Source: Neocallimastix lanati (nom. inval.) (Eukaryota; Neocallimastigomycota; Neocallimastigomycetes; Neocallimastigales; Neocallimastigaceae). From it: a DNA stretch of 64,000 nucleotides. A program made the position numbers and the translations under genes. The notes beneath the pieces were generated by a model. The model saw nothing but the letters and a program-made list of their open reading frames with translations. It searched no databases and had not been told where the DNA came from. Below are positions 20,389-36,107 of this stretch, piece by piece (positions within the stretch are counted from its first letter, which is position 1; each line of letters begins with the position of its first letter). The DNA lies in assembly GCA_016946835.1 (NCBI GenBank), contig JACVTC010000165.1, forward strand, positions 245,001 through 309,000, in the 5' to 3' direction.

Positions 20389-20893
20389 TGTTTAATAAAA
20401 CTTTACAATTACTATTACTTAAATATTTCATTTTAAAAATTAATTTATATTTATATTTCTATTCTATATAAACTTAAAAAATTTTAAATGAAAAGCATTA
20501 TTAAAATTGACAAAGAAATATTAATAAATCATATGAAATATATCAAAATATAAAATATTTTGTAAAAAGCGAAATTATTGTATATCAGATACTTTAATAT
20601 GAGCTTAATTGAGACGTTTAATTTTTTGTAATTAATGCTTATTTATGATATTTTTAATAAACCTCCAATTTTTAATATTATTTAAATCTTATATTATATT
20701 TAGATAAATAGTAGGAAAAGTATTAAATGTATGAAACAGATTTTCATATATAAATATGGATATTAGTAATGTAGCAAGACACGTTCACATCCATAATTTA
20801 ATACTTTAAGCAATATTTGAGGTATAAATTGATTTTTTTTTTTTTTAATCTTTAGAAATAAATTAAAAATAATATATAATAAAAATAAATACC

Positions 20894-22826
20894 ATGAAAA
20901 AATAAAATTACTTATATTATTGATTATTGCAATCGGAGCCTATTGTAGCTCTCAAAATCATACTACGTCAAATATTTAATATCAATTAATTGCAGCTATT
21001 GATGAATTATGTACTGTTGATCCTAATAAATGTAGTCCAAAATCAATTACAACTGGTATTCCCATCAATGTAGCTATAGACTTAGATGAATTAAATAATC
21101 ATATTCAAGGAACAATTTATGATATTATTTCAGTATTACGAAGACTCAGTTATAAGGAAGCCGATAATTTTTTTAGGAATGAATTATTTCCTATTATTAA
21201 AGATATAATTGAAGAATTAGGAATAAATATGTTTGAAAACAAAATTAATGAAGTAGAAGCTAACAATATTGTTGAAATCATTTATATTAATCTGAAAAAT
21301 AAAGATATAATTGCAGAGTTATTGAATTCGAATAATGACATAAACATTTCCCTTTCATTATTCTCAGAAAATTATATTAAAAAATTGTATATTTATCCAA
21401 AAAAATGGTAATAGTGGTGATTATATTAAAGAAATTATAGACTTTGTAAATGTCGATTCAATTATTACTTTTCCTGATAATAAAGGAAATACAAATTATT
21501 GTAATAGAGGGCATTTAGATGAATAAAGTTACATTAATGAACCCATAGCGTAGTTCTAAGACTTTCCATGTTAGTATTTTCAAAAGTATTATTAATGGTA
21601 TTGAAAGATATCATTTATTAATAAATGATAGTTCTAATAAAATAACAACTACTCATCCAATTATTGTAAAAAGGAGTTCAGATAGTAGCGGCAAATATAA
21701 ATATGAAAAATATTGAAAGTAATTTAATTAATTCAATGAAATTATTTAAAAAAAAAAATATCGATAAAAAAAATATATTACCATACTATGATAATTATAA
21801 TGAAATTTCTAATCCGTAATATTTGCACAATAATGCTTAAAAATCGCCGATGTTTGGAAAATATTATCTCAACTTTTTGAAAACTACAATAATAAATTTA
21901 GTGAAGAAGAAAGTGCTTCCTTTATCATGAATTTCAATGGTTCTATTAATGATTTTAAAGCAATGTTATCATAGTCTGAATATTCAAACAGTGTATATTC
22001 GATTAATTTCGATTAAAATGGCATTAAAAGTATGGAATTAAACTTTAATAAAAATTAAAAGATACATTTAAAAAATTTTGATACAATTATTGATGATGAT
22101 GGTAATAATTTGATTGCTAATTATGATATGCATGATGAATCTGAATCTAGGAACAGTAGGCATAAACTTATACACAATCTTAATAAGTTGGTTAGTATAG
22201 TAAATCAAAATAATAATAATAATTTAATGTATGGAACGGGTGTGATTTATAAAGACAATAAAATATATAAAGAAATAGATCATAGAACTATAGGTAATGA
22301 AAATAATTTACTTGAATCGATTAATAGTTTATGTCAAGAAAAAGAATCATTAGATACGGATTCATTAGATGATTATTACAAAAATGAATTAAATAATGTA
22401 TATAATGATTTGCATGAATTGATTTTAGCTGGTAATACCGAATATAGTAATGGCAAATCAATTCCTAATCTTGAAGTCGTTCTTGAAACTCATAATACGC
22501 TTGCATCTAAAATAGGTCAAAAAGAATTTAATATTGATGATTTTTCTAGTTTTATAAACAAGATATCTGTTCCAGAATTTGAACATATCAATAAAAGTAA
22601 TGCTCTTGACATAATTAAAAGCGAAAAATTTCTTCAGAGAGTAATAAAAGGAGTGGAATCTCGTATAAAGAATTCTGAAAATAAATATTTAGATAAAGAT
22701 GTTTATAATTTTATAATAAATACTAATAAGTATATTGAACAACAAGGTACTATAAAAGAAATGCAAACACATAAAGGTAATAAATTTATTTGCCCTTTGA
22801 AATATTATTCTACTATTAATAATTAA
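20894..22826 (+). pseudogene. Decayed gene for a secreted protein of about 640 residues
   Basis: Starting at ATG 20894, six A bases where seven would keep frame separate the start from KLLILLIIAIGAYCSSQNH, a clear signal peptide core. DELCTVDPNKCSPKSITTGI and long acidic helical sequence follow. Frames shift near 21,400, 21,530, 21,690 and 21,840, and in-frame TAA/TAG codons occur. The last 238 codons (22110-22823) are fully open. They are rich in Asn, Glu and Lys, with LGIN/NKYIEQQGTIKEM-like helices and no known domain. A secreted, possibly lineage-specific gut-fungal protein is inferred. The 3' part might still be expressed from an internal start. Confidence 0.6.
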
Positions 22827-23456
22827 CACATATATACATATATACACATAAATATTATTCTTATTATAAATATAACTTTCTTTTTTTTTTTAAAATGATT
22901 TTTATTTATTTATTAACTATTATTTTATTATTAAAAAAAAAAATTTTTTTTATTATGTATAAATTCATTGATAAAAAAAATATATATATTAATTAAGATT
23001 GATTTTTTTTAAACAAAATAAATTATTGAAAATGAAATATTGAAAATGTTAAGAATAAAAATAAAAAATAAAAAAATAAAAAAAAAAAAAAAAATAAATA
23101 AAAAAAAAAAAATTAAAATGTACTGAATATTTAATACAATTGGGAGAAAATAAAATAAAATAAGAAAGTGTAATAAAAATTAATATAAAATTATAATGAA
23201 AAAATGATGGAAAAAATGATGGAAAAAATGTTGTTAAAAAAAAATTGAATAAAAAAATATATGAAATATATGAGATTATATATATACTTATACATTTATA
23301 TTTTTATAAATTATTAATATATAAATATTTATATATATATTGATAAATTGATTGTTTTGTTTGATTGTTGTTTTTGCTTGTTTGGTAATAATAATGCTTA
23401 TTGTTATTTACTCTATTTAATATTACTTATTTTTTTCTTTTCTTTCTTTCTTTCTT

Positions 23457-23490
<34 letters not shown>

Positions 23491-24143
23491 GTATTTTTAA
23501 TGTGATAATAATAATTAAAATAATAAATTATTATTTATTTAAATATTAATTGTAATTGATAAAAATTAAAAATTATATTTATTGTTATGGAGTTTTACTA
23601 TATTGGAAGAAGAAAATAAAATAAGATCAAATAAAAAAGAGGAAAAAAAAATATTAAAATAATTTAGTAATAATAATAATATTATTAAAAAAATTCTTTA
23701 TTTAGAATTTTTTTAATTATTATTACTATACTATGATTATTATTATTTATACTACTTATTGATACTATTATTTAATTATGATTATTATTATTATTTTTTT
23801 TTTTTTTGGTTTTTAGTAATGGTCTTTTTTTTGTTTTTGCTTTTGTTCTTGTTTTATTTAAAATATTAAAAAAATTTATTTCTTCTTTTTCTTCTTCTCT
23901 TAAAAAATTTTTGGAAAAATATAATAAAATATAAAAAAAAATTATTTTTTTTCTTTTCTTTTATTTTCTTTCTATTTTTTTTTCTCTTTCTCTTTCTTTT
24001 TCTTCTCTTTTCTCTTTTTTTTTTTTATTTCTCTATTTTAATTTTTTTTTCTTTCTCTTTTATATTTTTTTTCTCTTTTTTATTTTTAAAATATTTCGTT
24101 TTATTTTTTTTTTTTTTCTTCTTCTTCCTAAGTTTCAATATTT
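22827..24143. other. AT-rich flank downstream of CFAP20
   Basis: Homopolymer-rich DNA, then a pyrimidine-rich (T/C) tract at 23,870-24,125 on the plus strand, i.e. a purine-rich tract just after the CFAP20 stop on the minus strand. No gene was seen. Confidence 0.55.
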
Positions 24144-25859
24144 TTATTGTTTTTGAATTGGTAAGAATAACTTAAATTCTGGTGGTAATTCTTCTTCTGA
24201 ATACAATCTATCAGAGAAGTACACACGACGTACACGACAATTAGCATGTATTTGAACTCTTAAGGTTTCAATATAATTGGTACCATAAGCTCTTCTCGTA
24301 AAATCGGAAAGATTAAATTGAATTTGATTCCAACCATCATCTAATCTCATTGGCATAGTACAAATAAATGGTTTTACTCTTGTTGTCGACTATTTTTTAT
24401 TTTATTTTATTTTATTTTTTTTATTAATTTATTAATTTATAAAATAATAATAATAATAATATAATAATTTATATGAAAATGAATAAAAATATATATAGTA
24501 TATATATTTATTCATCATTATTATTATTTTTTATGGTCAGTAATTATTGTTATTAAATTAAATTTTTATAAATATATAAAATTGAAATAATAATAATAAA
24601 TAATTAAAAATAATTAATAAATAGGAACAATAATAATAAATTATAATGATAATAATAAAAAATAAAATAAAACAATATAGGAAAATTAAATTTAAAATAA
24701 AATAAAAAATAATATATATTAAAATAATATAAATATTTTTTTAAAAAAGAAAAGGAATAAAATAATAATAATAATAAAAATAATAAATTAATGTTGTTAT
24801 TTCATTAAAAGAAATATATATTTTTTTTTAAAAAAAAAAATAGCATATAGAAAATAGAATAAAAGAAAGTGAAAAAGAGGAAAGAAGAGAAGAAAAAGAA
24901 GAAAAAAAAAAACTTACTTGATAATTACTAGCTCTAAATCTTCTACGAATATTCTTATCATCCAAAACTTGAACTTCGAAAGTAAAGTATTTCTTTAGGT
25001 TCTTTATGATCATAACCAAAAATGGAAGTTTAATACCGAGGGTTCTATTTTGTTGTACAGGACAAGTGATATAATTTGTAGATACATTGGTACCAATAAT
25101 TTCTAATACAGATGATTGAATATCATTATCTGTGATACGTTTTATGTGACCGTTACGAACTTGTTTATCCCATATTTGAAGTGGTTTTGAACTATTTCAA
25201 AAAAAAAAATAAAAAAAAAAATTTTTTTTTATTTTTTTTTTAATAGTATTGTTATAAATAAAAAAAATTTTTTTTTTTATTTTTTTTTAATAGTATTGTT
25301 TTAAATATTATTTGTTATTCATCATTATTATTATTAATTCAAATACGTATAATATTTTACCATTTATTAATATGTATTATTATTTATTATTTTAATAGTT
25401 ATTATAATTATTATTATTATTATTTTAAAAAATTATATATTTATATTTTTTTTTATAAAAAAAAAAAAGAAAAATAAGTTAGTATAAAAATATTTTTACT
25501 AAATATATTACTATATTATTATATTATTAATGATATCATAAAGTATAGTTATGTATATATATATATAGTAAAGAAAAAATTACCCAATACTATAAAGAAT
25601 AGATAAAAAACCTGACTGTTAAAATATATATTATATATATTTAATTTTTATTATGGTATTTTTTTTTTTTTTATGATAGTATTGATATATTTATTCCACC
25701 ATATTATGGTTAAATATATAGTTTAATATATATATAATTTGTATTTAAATATTATATTAATAAAATATATATATATAATATTAAAAAAAAATGTGGAAAA
25801 ATAGTACGATATTAATAAATAAATATTAGTTTATATTCACTATTATTTTATTTATATTA

Positions 25860-25891
<32 letters not shown>

Positions 25892-25922
25892 TATAATTTA
25901 CTTGAAAAGTATTGTGGAACAT
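24144..25922 (-). CDS. CFAP20: Cilia- and flagella-associated protein 20 (CFAP20/Bug22), 4 exons
   Basis: Exons 25902-25922, 25584-25615, 24918-25191 and 24144-24389 join in phase into 190 residues, matching the roughly 193-residue family length. The protein begins [20 protein letters not shown] and contains [39 protein letters not shown] and [20 protein letters not shown], ending near [11 protein letters not shown]. This is near-identical to the very conserved CFAP20 family. CFAP20 is an inner-junction protein of axonemal doublet microtubules, needed for normal cilia and flagella. It fits an organism with flagellated zoospores. Exon 1 has only seven codons, but the join restores the known N-terminus. 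Confidence 0.97.
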
Positions 25923-26504
25923 TATTTTAAAAAGTTTGGTTTAAATATTTAAATTTATTTTAAAATTAAATGTTATATTTTATTATATCTTATTATATAT
26001 GTATTGCTGTTTTGTGCCGTTAAAAAATATTAATGATATTTATGTTAATTAATATAAATGTTTAATGTATTTCTTTTTTTTAAAAAAAAAAAAAAAAAAG
26101 CAATAAAATAAAAATATGAATTTGTAATTTGTTTAAAATAAATTGTATCTTTATGTTTTTATTATGACAAAAATTTTTATTATTATATATTATCTGGTTA
26201 TTATGTTTATCTTTTATATATATATATATATTTTAAATATTAATGTATTTGTAGTAGTAATTTTTTTTTCTTTTTTTTTTTTTTTTCTTAATACTCTTTT
26301 TCAATTTTAATATATCTCTAAAATAACATTAATATTATAGAAAAAATAAAAAAAAAAAATTTTTTTAATTTTTTTCTTTTTTTTTTTTTTATTTGTTATT
26401 ATTATTATTTCTGTATAAAATAAAAAAAAAAAAAAAGGAAAAAAAATTTTCCACTATATAATAAATAATATAGAATCAAATGAACTATAATAAAAAAATA
26501 TATA

Positions 26505-26549
<45 letters not shown>

Positions 26550-27610
26550 AAAATTTTTTAATAATTATTAAAATTACTATATAGTAGAAAAAAAAAAAAT
26601 TTATTTTTTATTTTATAAATTTTAATTTTTATTTTTATTGTTTTTATTATTTTTATTATTATTATTGTTATTATTGTTATTTATTATTATTTAATATTAT
26701 TATTTATTACTATTTATTATTGTTATTTTTTATTATTATTATTTTTATTATTATTATTTTAATTTTATAGTTTAGTTTTAAAGGAATTTATATATATATA
26801 TATTATTTACAACTTTTCAAATGTCAAACAATAAAAATAAAAATATACAATGCTGTTTAAAGTTTAAAATAGAAAAAATATGATATTAAATAAAAAATGA
26901 AAAATGTTTAATAAAATAAGAAAAAAAAATAATAATAATAAAATAATATAATAATATAGCTTTTTATTATATAAATAGGAAAATATTTAAAATTATAAAA
27001 GAATCAAATCATCGATTAAGGTATTCCAATGTCTAAAAAAAAAAAAAAAAAAAAGGTATTCCAATTTAAATAATAGAAGAAAAGTTTTTTCTTTTTTTTT
27101 TTCCCTTTATTATATAACTAAATACTAAATAGCAAATAAAAGAAATTATTTATAAATTAGTTATAATAGCTAATAAAATAAAAAGTGATATGTTTTAAAT
27201 AATAATAATAATAATAATAATAAAATTTATTGAAAGAATTTAAAATTTTATATTTAATATTAAAGTTCTTTTTTTTAACTTTTTTAATTTTTATTTATAC
27301 TTTATTAAATAATGTTTATGTTTTATTTTAAATATATTATATATAATTTATTATTATTATTAAATTTTTATTTATTATTTATTATTTATGTTATTTTTTT
27401 TTTCTCGAACTATTTTTATAAAAAAAAAAGTTTATTACAATGATTCGAGAATAATTATATTATCTATTATATAAATACTATTATTTAATTTTTTAAGATT
27501 ATCATTAATATTATTATAATTTAATATAAACATATATTAGTAAGGACTTTTAAACATTAAAATAAAGGAATCATTATAATAATATAAAATTTTTCAAAAT
27601 TTTAACAATG

Positions 27611-27704
<94 letters not shown>

Positions 27705-28969
27705 TTTATTATTTTATTATATAACTAATATTATAGCAATAATAATAATTTTTTTTATAAATGATGAATTAATATACATATTCATAAATCCCTGTATTAT
27801 TGACCTTTTTAAGATATAATTTTTTTATGGAAATATAAATAATTAATTATTCATAAATAAAAAATAAATATATCTTAATCCAAATAAACCGAATTTCATA
27901 TAAAAATGTAATAACTTTAGTTATGATGTTTAATTCACATATATGATTTACTCTTATTATTATTATTACATAACTTTATATAATAATTTTTATTTTAATT
28001 AATATTAAAACAAAAGATAATAATAATATGTAATGATATAATGATATAAAGTAAAAACGAAAATAAAAAAAAACAATTTTTTTTTATTTAAAATTTTTAT
28101 AATTATTTAAAAAGATAACACTTTGAAAATTTTATTTAATCTTTTTTAAAAATTTAAAAAAATTTAAATAAATATAAAAAAATAAAAAAATAAAAAAAAA
28201 AAAAAAAAAATTAATAATTAAAAATTATATATATAGAAGTAATAAATAAAAATACAAAAATTTCTTGACGGAGAATTATTTTATCGGTCTTTTAAATATT
28301 AATAAATCTAATTTTATTATTATTATTGCTGTTATTAATTATTAATAATAATATTATTAAATAATTTAATTTATAATAAATAATAATAATAATTATAATA
28401 ATAATAATTGTTAAGAATCAGGAATTTATGGTTCATAATTATGTCAATTTTATTAATATATTATATGATAAAGAGTTACTAGAACTTTATTATTCAAAAT
28501 TAAATAATTTTTATATTAATACATTTTTTGGCTTATAAATTAATTATATTACAATATGTTTCAGTACATTTGAAGCTTATTTTTCATATATTTCACATTA
28601 TTCTAACAATAATAATTATAATAATAATAATAATAATTGTTAGCTTTATTAAATTTAGATCTAACTTATAGTATTAAATAAGTAATTAAGTCACATGTCA
28701 TTGCATACGTTTTCCATTATACAGAATAAATGGGGGAAGTGCATTTCGAAAAATTCACATAATTTTAGAATTATTTATCTTTTCATAGATAATTGAATCA
28801 ATAAATAATAATTATAATAATAATAAAATTTAAAAATTATAATAAATATTATATTTATTAATCGAAAAAAAAAAATTTTTTTTTTCAAATATTAAAATAT
28901 TAAAATAATGAAAAAATTTTAAAAAGGTTTTTTATATAACAGTATATTAAAATAACTTTTTTTTTTATG
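25923..28969. other. Gene-free stretch between CFAP20 and the truncated copia element
   Basis: AT-rich throughout, with T-runs near 26,250 and 26,380 and a perfect (ATT)n array at 27,609-27,704. No coding frame or RNA gene was recognised. Confidence 0.6.
27609..27704. repeat. (ATT)n microsatellite
   Basis: About 32 uninterrupted ATT units in intergenic DNA. Confidence 0.9.
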
Positions 28970-31055
28970 GATTCTTGTCATTTGTTTTGTTAAACATTTC
29001 TTTTTCTTGAGATTACTAATTTTTACAATCTTCGCAATTTAGATTATCATTATTTTCTTCCTTAATGTTGTTATTTTCTAAAAAATTTTTTAAAGATTTT
29101 GATTGTAATAATGACCTAATCTAGTATATATCATAATTTTAGTTCTATATTATTTAATATAATGTTCTATATTTTTAATTAGGCTTACATTTAAAGTAAA
29201 AAGGTTTTTATCGTTTGCAGAGATGATGATAATAATTAGTTTATTATTTTTAAATATGTTATTCTTTATTGTTGCACATTTCCATTACTAATTTAAAGTC
29301 TTTTTTACATAGGTAATGAGTGGAAATTAAATTACTTTGTATGTTTGGAGCATAAAATACTACTCCAATAGAAAAATTATTATTTTTATAAATTTCTTTG
29401 TATATACCCTTTTTGTATATTCTATCAGATTGTCCATTTGGGTATATAATCCCTCTAATAGTAACTTCTTCAATGTTTGATAGTATTTATATATTTTTTG
29501 ATAAGTTGATTCCTGTTCCACTGTCAATGATCCATGTTCCTGGAAGTTATTGAACTGTTATTAAAATTATTTTTTACAATATTAGTTGTTATATTGAAGC
29601 AGAAGTCGAATGAAGGATCTGAATCTGAATCTGAATCTGAATTGCTTTGTTCTTCATAATTAACATTATAAAATTTGAAGTTTCTCTAACTACCTTTCCT
29701 GCTTAAAGATGTTCTTTTATTTTTAATTTTATTTCTTGATTTATTATTATTTTTTTTCTTTTCTTCTCTATAGTTATTATTAGGTGAATTTGATGGGTTG
29801 AAAAAAAAAGTTATCAGTAGTATGCCCATTTTTATGGCAATATTGGCAGTATTTGTTGGAATTTGTTTCTTTATTGAAATTATATAGGAGTTTCCCATTT
29901 CGGACTCTGTTAATTTGATCTTCGTGTTGATATACCTTTTTTGATTTTTACTCTTTTAATAGTTTTACTTTTCTTGATTATGGTACTTAGTTTTATTATG
30001 ACTTCTTTTAAATCTTTGAATGTCTTTTCATCATATGGAAATGTGAATGAATATGCAATACCGACTTTATTTAATTCCTCTAGAGAATATAAAACTTTTG
30101 TTTCTTCACTTAGTTCTGGTTTATTTTGTAATTTTGCCCTGTTACTATATTCTGTAAGTAATGAGTTAAGATTATCTAAATACAGCTTAAAGTCATCGTT
30201 TTCGATTTCTAGCTTCTTTATTTTTATTTCAATTTTGAATAATCTGGATGGGCCTGTTTCTGAAAATCTTTCTTTCAAATCATTTATCATTTAGTATGCA
30301 CTTGTGCAATTATTTAATAACCTTATTGTATATTCGTCGAGGCTGTTCAATATTATAATCCTGACTGTACTGTCATATTTTAAATGTTTTTTTACTGGTA
30401 CTTATATTTTTAATATTCTTTGATATATAATCACTTAATTCTTCATAATCGAGGAATAATTTTAAGTCTAAATACCATTTGTGAAAGTTTTTCATTTGTA
30501 ATTTTTAAAGTTTTAAAATATGAAATTTATTAATTGTATTTGTTTGAATATTTGGAGGTTCTACTTCAATAGGAGAGTCATTTCATTGTTGTACTTGATG
30601 TATTTGTTATCTCTGTTGTCTTTGATGAAGTTTTTGAAGAACTCTCTGTTATTGTTGAATTTTCTGATGTAGTCATTTTAATGTGACTGTTAATATTTCT
30701 TTATTTTAATGTTTAATGAATGTTTAATATTTAATATATTGAATTTTGATATTAACAATTGTTAATGAATTATTGAATCATTGAGACTCTTAATCTGTTA
30801 AATATAACACTTAAAATCAGAAATGATATTTATATTTTATTATGTATTTATTTATTTATTTTATTGCTTTTACATCAAGAAAGACCTTATTCATAATATA
30901 TTATTACATGTTATTTTTAATTATTTTCTATAGTAGTCTAACATTATTGGTAACATTTAACATTACACTGCATTATTATCGAATAAAAATATTTTACACT
31001 TAATAATGTAGTATAATGTACAATGTAATTAAACGCATAACTGTGATATTTAGAA
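28970..31055 (-). mobile_element. Truncated Ty1/copia retrotransposon (LTR, gag, start of integrase)
   Basis: Reading on the minus strand, an LTR at 30796-31055 is followed by a gag-like gene starting at 30674-30676 (MTTSENSTITESSSKTSSKT). A gag body follows (RLFKIEIKIKKLEIENDD, open at 29910-30290), then a zinc knuckle YCQYCHKNGHTTDN near 29,830, and HxRLGHYYNQ-NCEDCK near 29,000-29,110. Similarity to the plus-strand copy stops near 28,970, so most of pol and the second LTR are missing. Stops and frameshifts make it inactive. Confidence 0.85.
30796..31055 (-). repeat. LTR of the truncated copia element
   Basis: Ends in ATATTTAACA on the minus strand, matching the inverse of the LTR start TGTTAAATAT (degraded here). 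It shares CAGTTATG, GTTTAATTACATTGTACATT, TTACCAATAATGTTAGAC and AAAGCAATAAAA with the LTRs of the plus-strand copy. Confidence 0.8.
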
Positions 31056-31229
31056 ATAATAATAATAAGAATAAGAATAATAATAAGAATATAAAATTAA
31101 ATATATATATTTCTTTTAAAAAAAAAAAAAAATTTAAAATTAAAAAAATTTATTTATAAATTTTTTTCTTTTTTTTTTTTTCTGAAAATTTTTTATATAT
31201 TTAAGTCTTTTTCATTTAATTAAATTTTA

Positions 31230-34079
<2,850 letters not shown>

Positions 34080-35094
34080 TTATTTATATATAATTTTTAC
34101 TATTAAGAGTTATTTGATATTTAGTAGTAAATAATATTGTAATTTTTATTTTTTTTTTAAAAGGAAACGAATTTTATAATTATTAATTATTATGAAATTT
34201 ATTTTATTTAATATATTTTAATATAAAATTACTAATTATTTTTATGATATAAAATTTAAAATAAAAAACTGTCATCAATTTAAATTATTATTATTTTTTT
34301 TATGGGATACAATTCCAAAATTTTAAAATTAAAACATATTTATATTTTTTTTTTTTTTTTTTTTTTTTTGGTTTTAGTTATTAATGTAATAATAATTAAT
34401 TTTTTTAATAACTTTAAAAATATTATTACCCTAGAACATTAAATTATTGATGAATTATTTTCATTAGTGCCCTACATATTACTTAAGACATATAAAAATT
34501 ACATTAATGACTACATTATGGTTTCATATGTTAATGTATATTTTACTGAATTTTTTTGTATGAGAATTAATTTATATCATTTATTGAGTATGTAGTTATA
34601 AAATTAGATAAATAGAATTTATTGTTAGGTCTTTAAATTGAACTTTAATTAAAAAATAAAAATAAAATATTTAATTTATAATATTAAATGATAAAGAAAT
34701 AATTAAAAAAAAAAAAAATTATAAAAAAAATTATAATACATTAATAAAAATTAATTTTAAAAATATTTGTAATATTAAAAGTATATATATATATATTTAA
34801 GATATATATATTTGATTTTTTATTTAATTAAAATATATAAATATAATTATAATTATAATATTTTATACACTAAAAATTATATAAAAACACTTTATTATAT
34901 ATATATATATAATTAATAGTCAAAATGAACAAATTGTAATATATATATTTAGATATTATTAAAAAAGTTAAAATTTATAATTTAAAAATAAAAGAAAATT
35001 AAAAAAATTTTTATATTTTATAAAATTCTAAATTTTTTATATATTAATTCTATATAAAATTCAGTAATTTTTTATGAATTATATTATATTAATC
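34080..35094. other. AT-rich 5' flank of the MSP gene
   Basis: No gene recognised. 34,430-34,640 has somewhat more G/C than its surroundings and might be an old repeat, but I could not match it. Confidence 0.45.
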
Positions 35095-35218
35095 TTTAAA
35101 AAATAATTAATGACTAATCTATCAATATCAATATTATATTTATCAATAGCATTTAAAAATGGATATCATCCATCTCTGTCTTTTTTATTAAAAATATTTG
35201 AATTATTAGCATTATTTA

Positions 35219-35251
<33 letters not shown>

Positions 35252-35330
35252 TTGCTTAACATAATTTTTTTTTTTATCTATTGCATCTAAAAGGTCCTCA
35301 TTTTATAAATATTTGAAAATAATAAATGAA
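35095..35330 (-). pseudogene. Ankyrin-repeat fragment
   Basis: A minus-strand frame reads NKKDRDG, an in-frame TGA where Trp is expected, then YPFLNAIDKYNIDIDRLVIN. It is preceded in another frame by DLLDAIDKK. This is the helix-turn-helix spacing of ankyrin repeats. It lies next to the 5' LTR of the plus-strand copia element. Confidence 0.5.
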
Positions 35331-35427
35331 AAAAAAAAAAAAAAAAATATTATTTGTTAAAAAATTTTAATTTTAAAGAAAAAAAAAATAAAAAATTAAG
35401 TATTATTTAAAAATATATATATGTATT

Positions 35428-35679
35428 TGTTAAATATTACAGTTATGTGTTTAATTACATTGTACATTATATTTTATTATTATTAAGTTTAAAATATTTT
35501 TTTATTCGATGGAATCATCCAGCTCAATGTTAAATTTTACCAATAATGTCAGACTATTATAGAAAATGATTTATTCTTAAATGAATAGGTCATTCTTAAT
35601 ATAAAAGCAATAAAAATAAATAAATAATCCCATAATAAAATATAAATATCAGTTCTGATTTTAAATGTTATATTTAACA
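35428..35679 (+). repeat. 5' LTR of the copia element
   Basis: Starts TGTTAAATAT and ends ATATTTAACA, a perfect 10-bp terminal inverted repeat with TG...CA ends. A TATA-like ATATAAAAGCAATAAAA lies near 35,599 and is conserved in the other two LTRs. Confidence 0.85.
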
Positions 35680-35798
35680 GATTAATAGTAATTCTTTAAC
35701 AATCGTTAATATCAAAATTCAATATATTAAATATTTAACAATCATCGAATATTAAAATAAAAAAATGAATATTTAATATTAAGCAGTCACATTAAAAG

Positions 35799-36070
35799 GA
35801 CTAAATCAACAACTACAGCAAGTTCTTCAAAAACTTCAACAAAAACAGCAGAGATAGTAAATATATTAAAAACAACAATGAATAATACTCCTCTATTGAA
35901 GTAGAACCTCCAAATATTTAAATAAATAAAATTAATAAAGTTTCATATTCAAAAATTTAAAATTACAAATGAAAATTTTCATAAATGGTATTCAGATTTG
36001 AAATTATTTCTTAATTCTGAAGAATTAGGTGATTATATATCAAAGAATAATAAATTTATAAACACCAATA

Positions 36071-36107
<37 letters not shown>

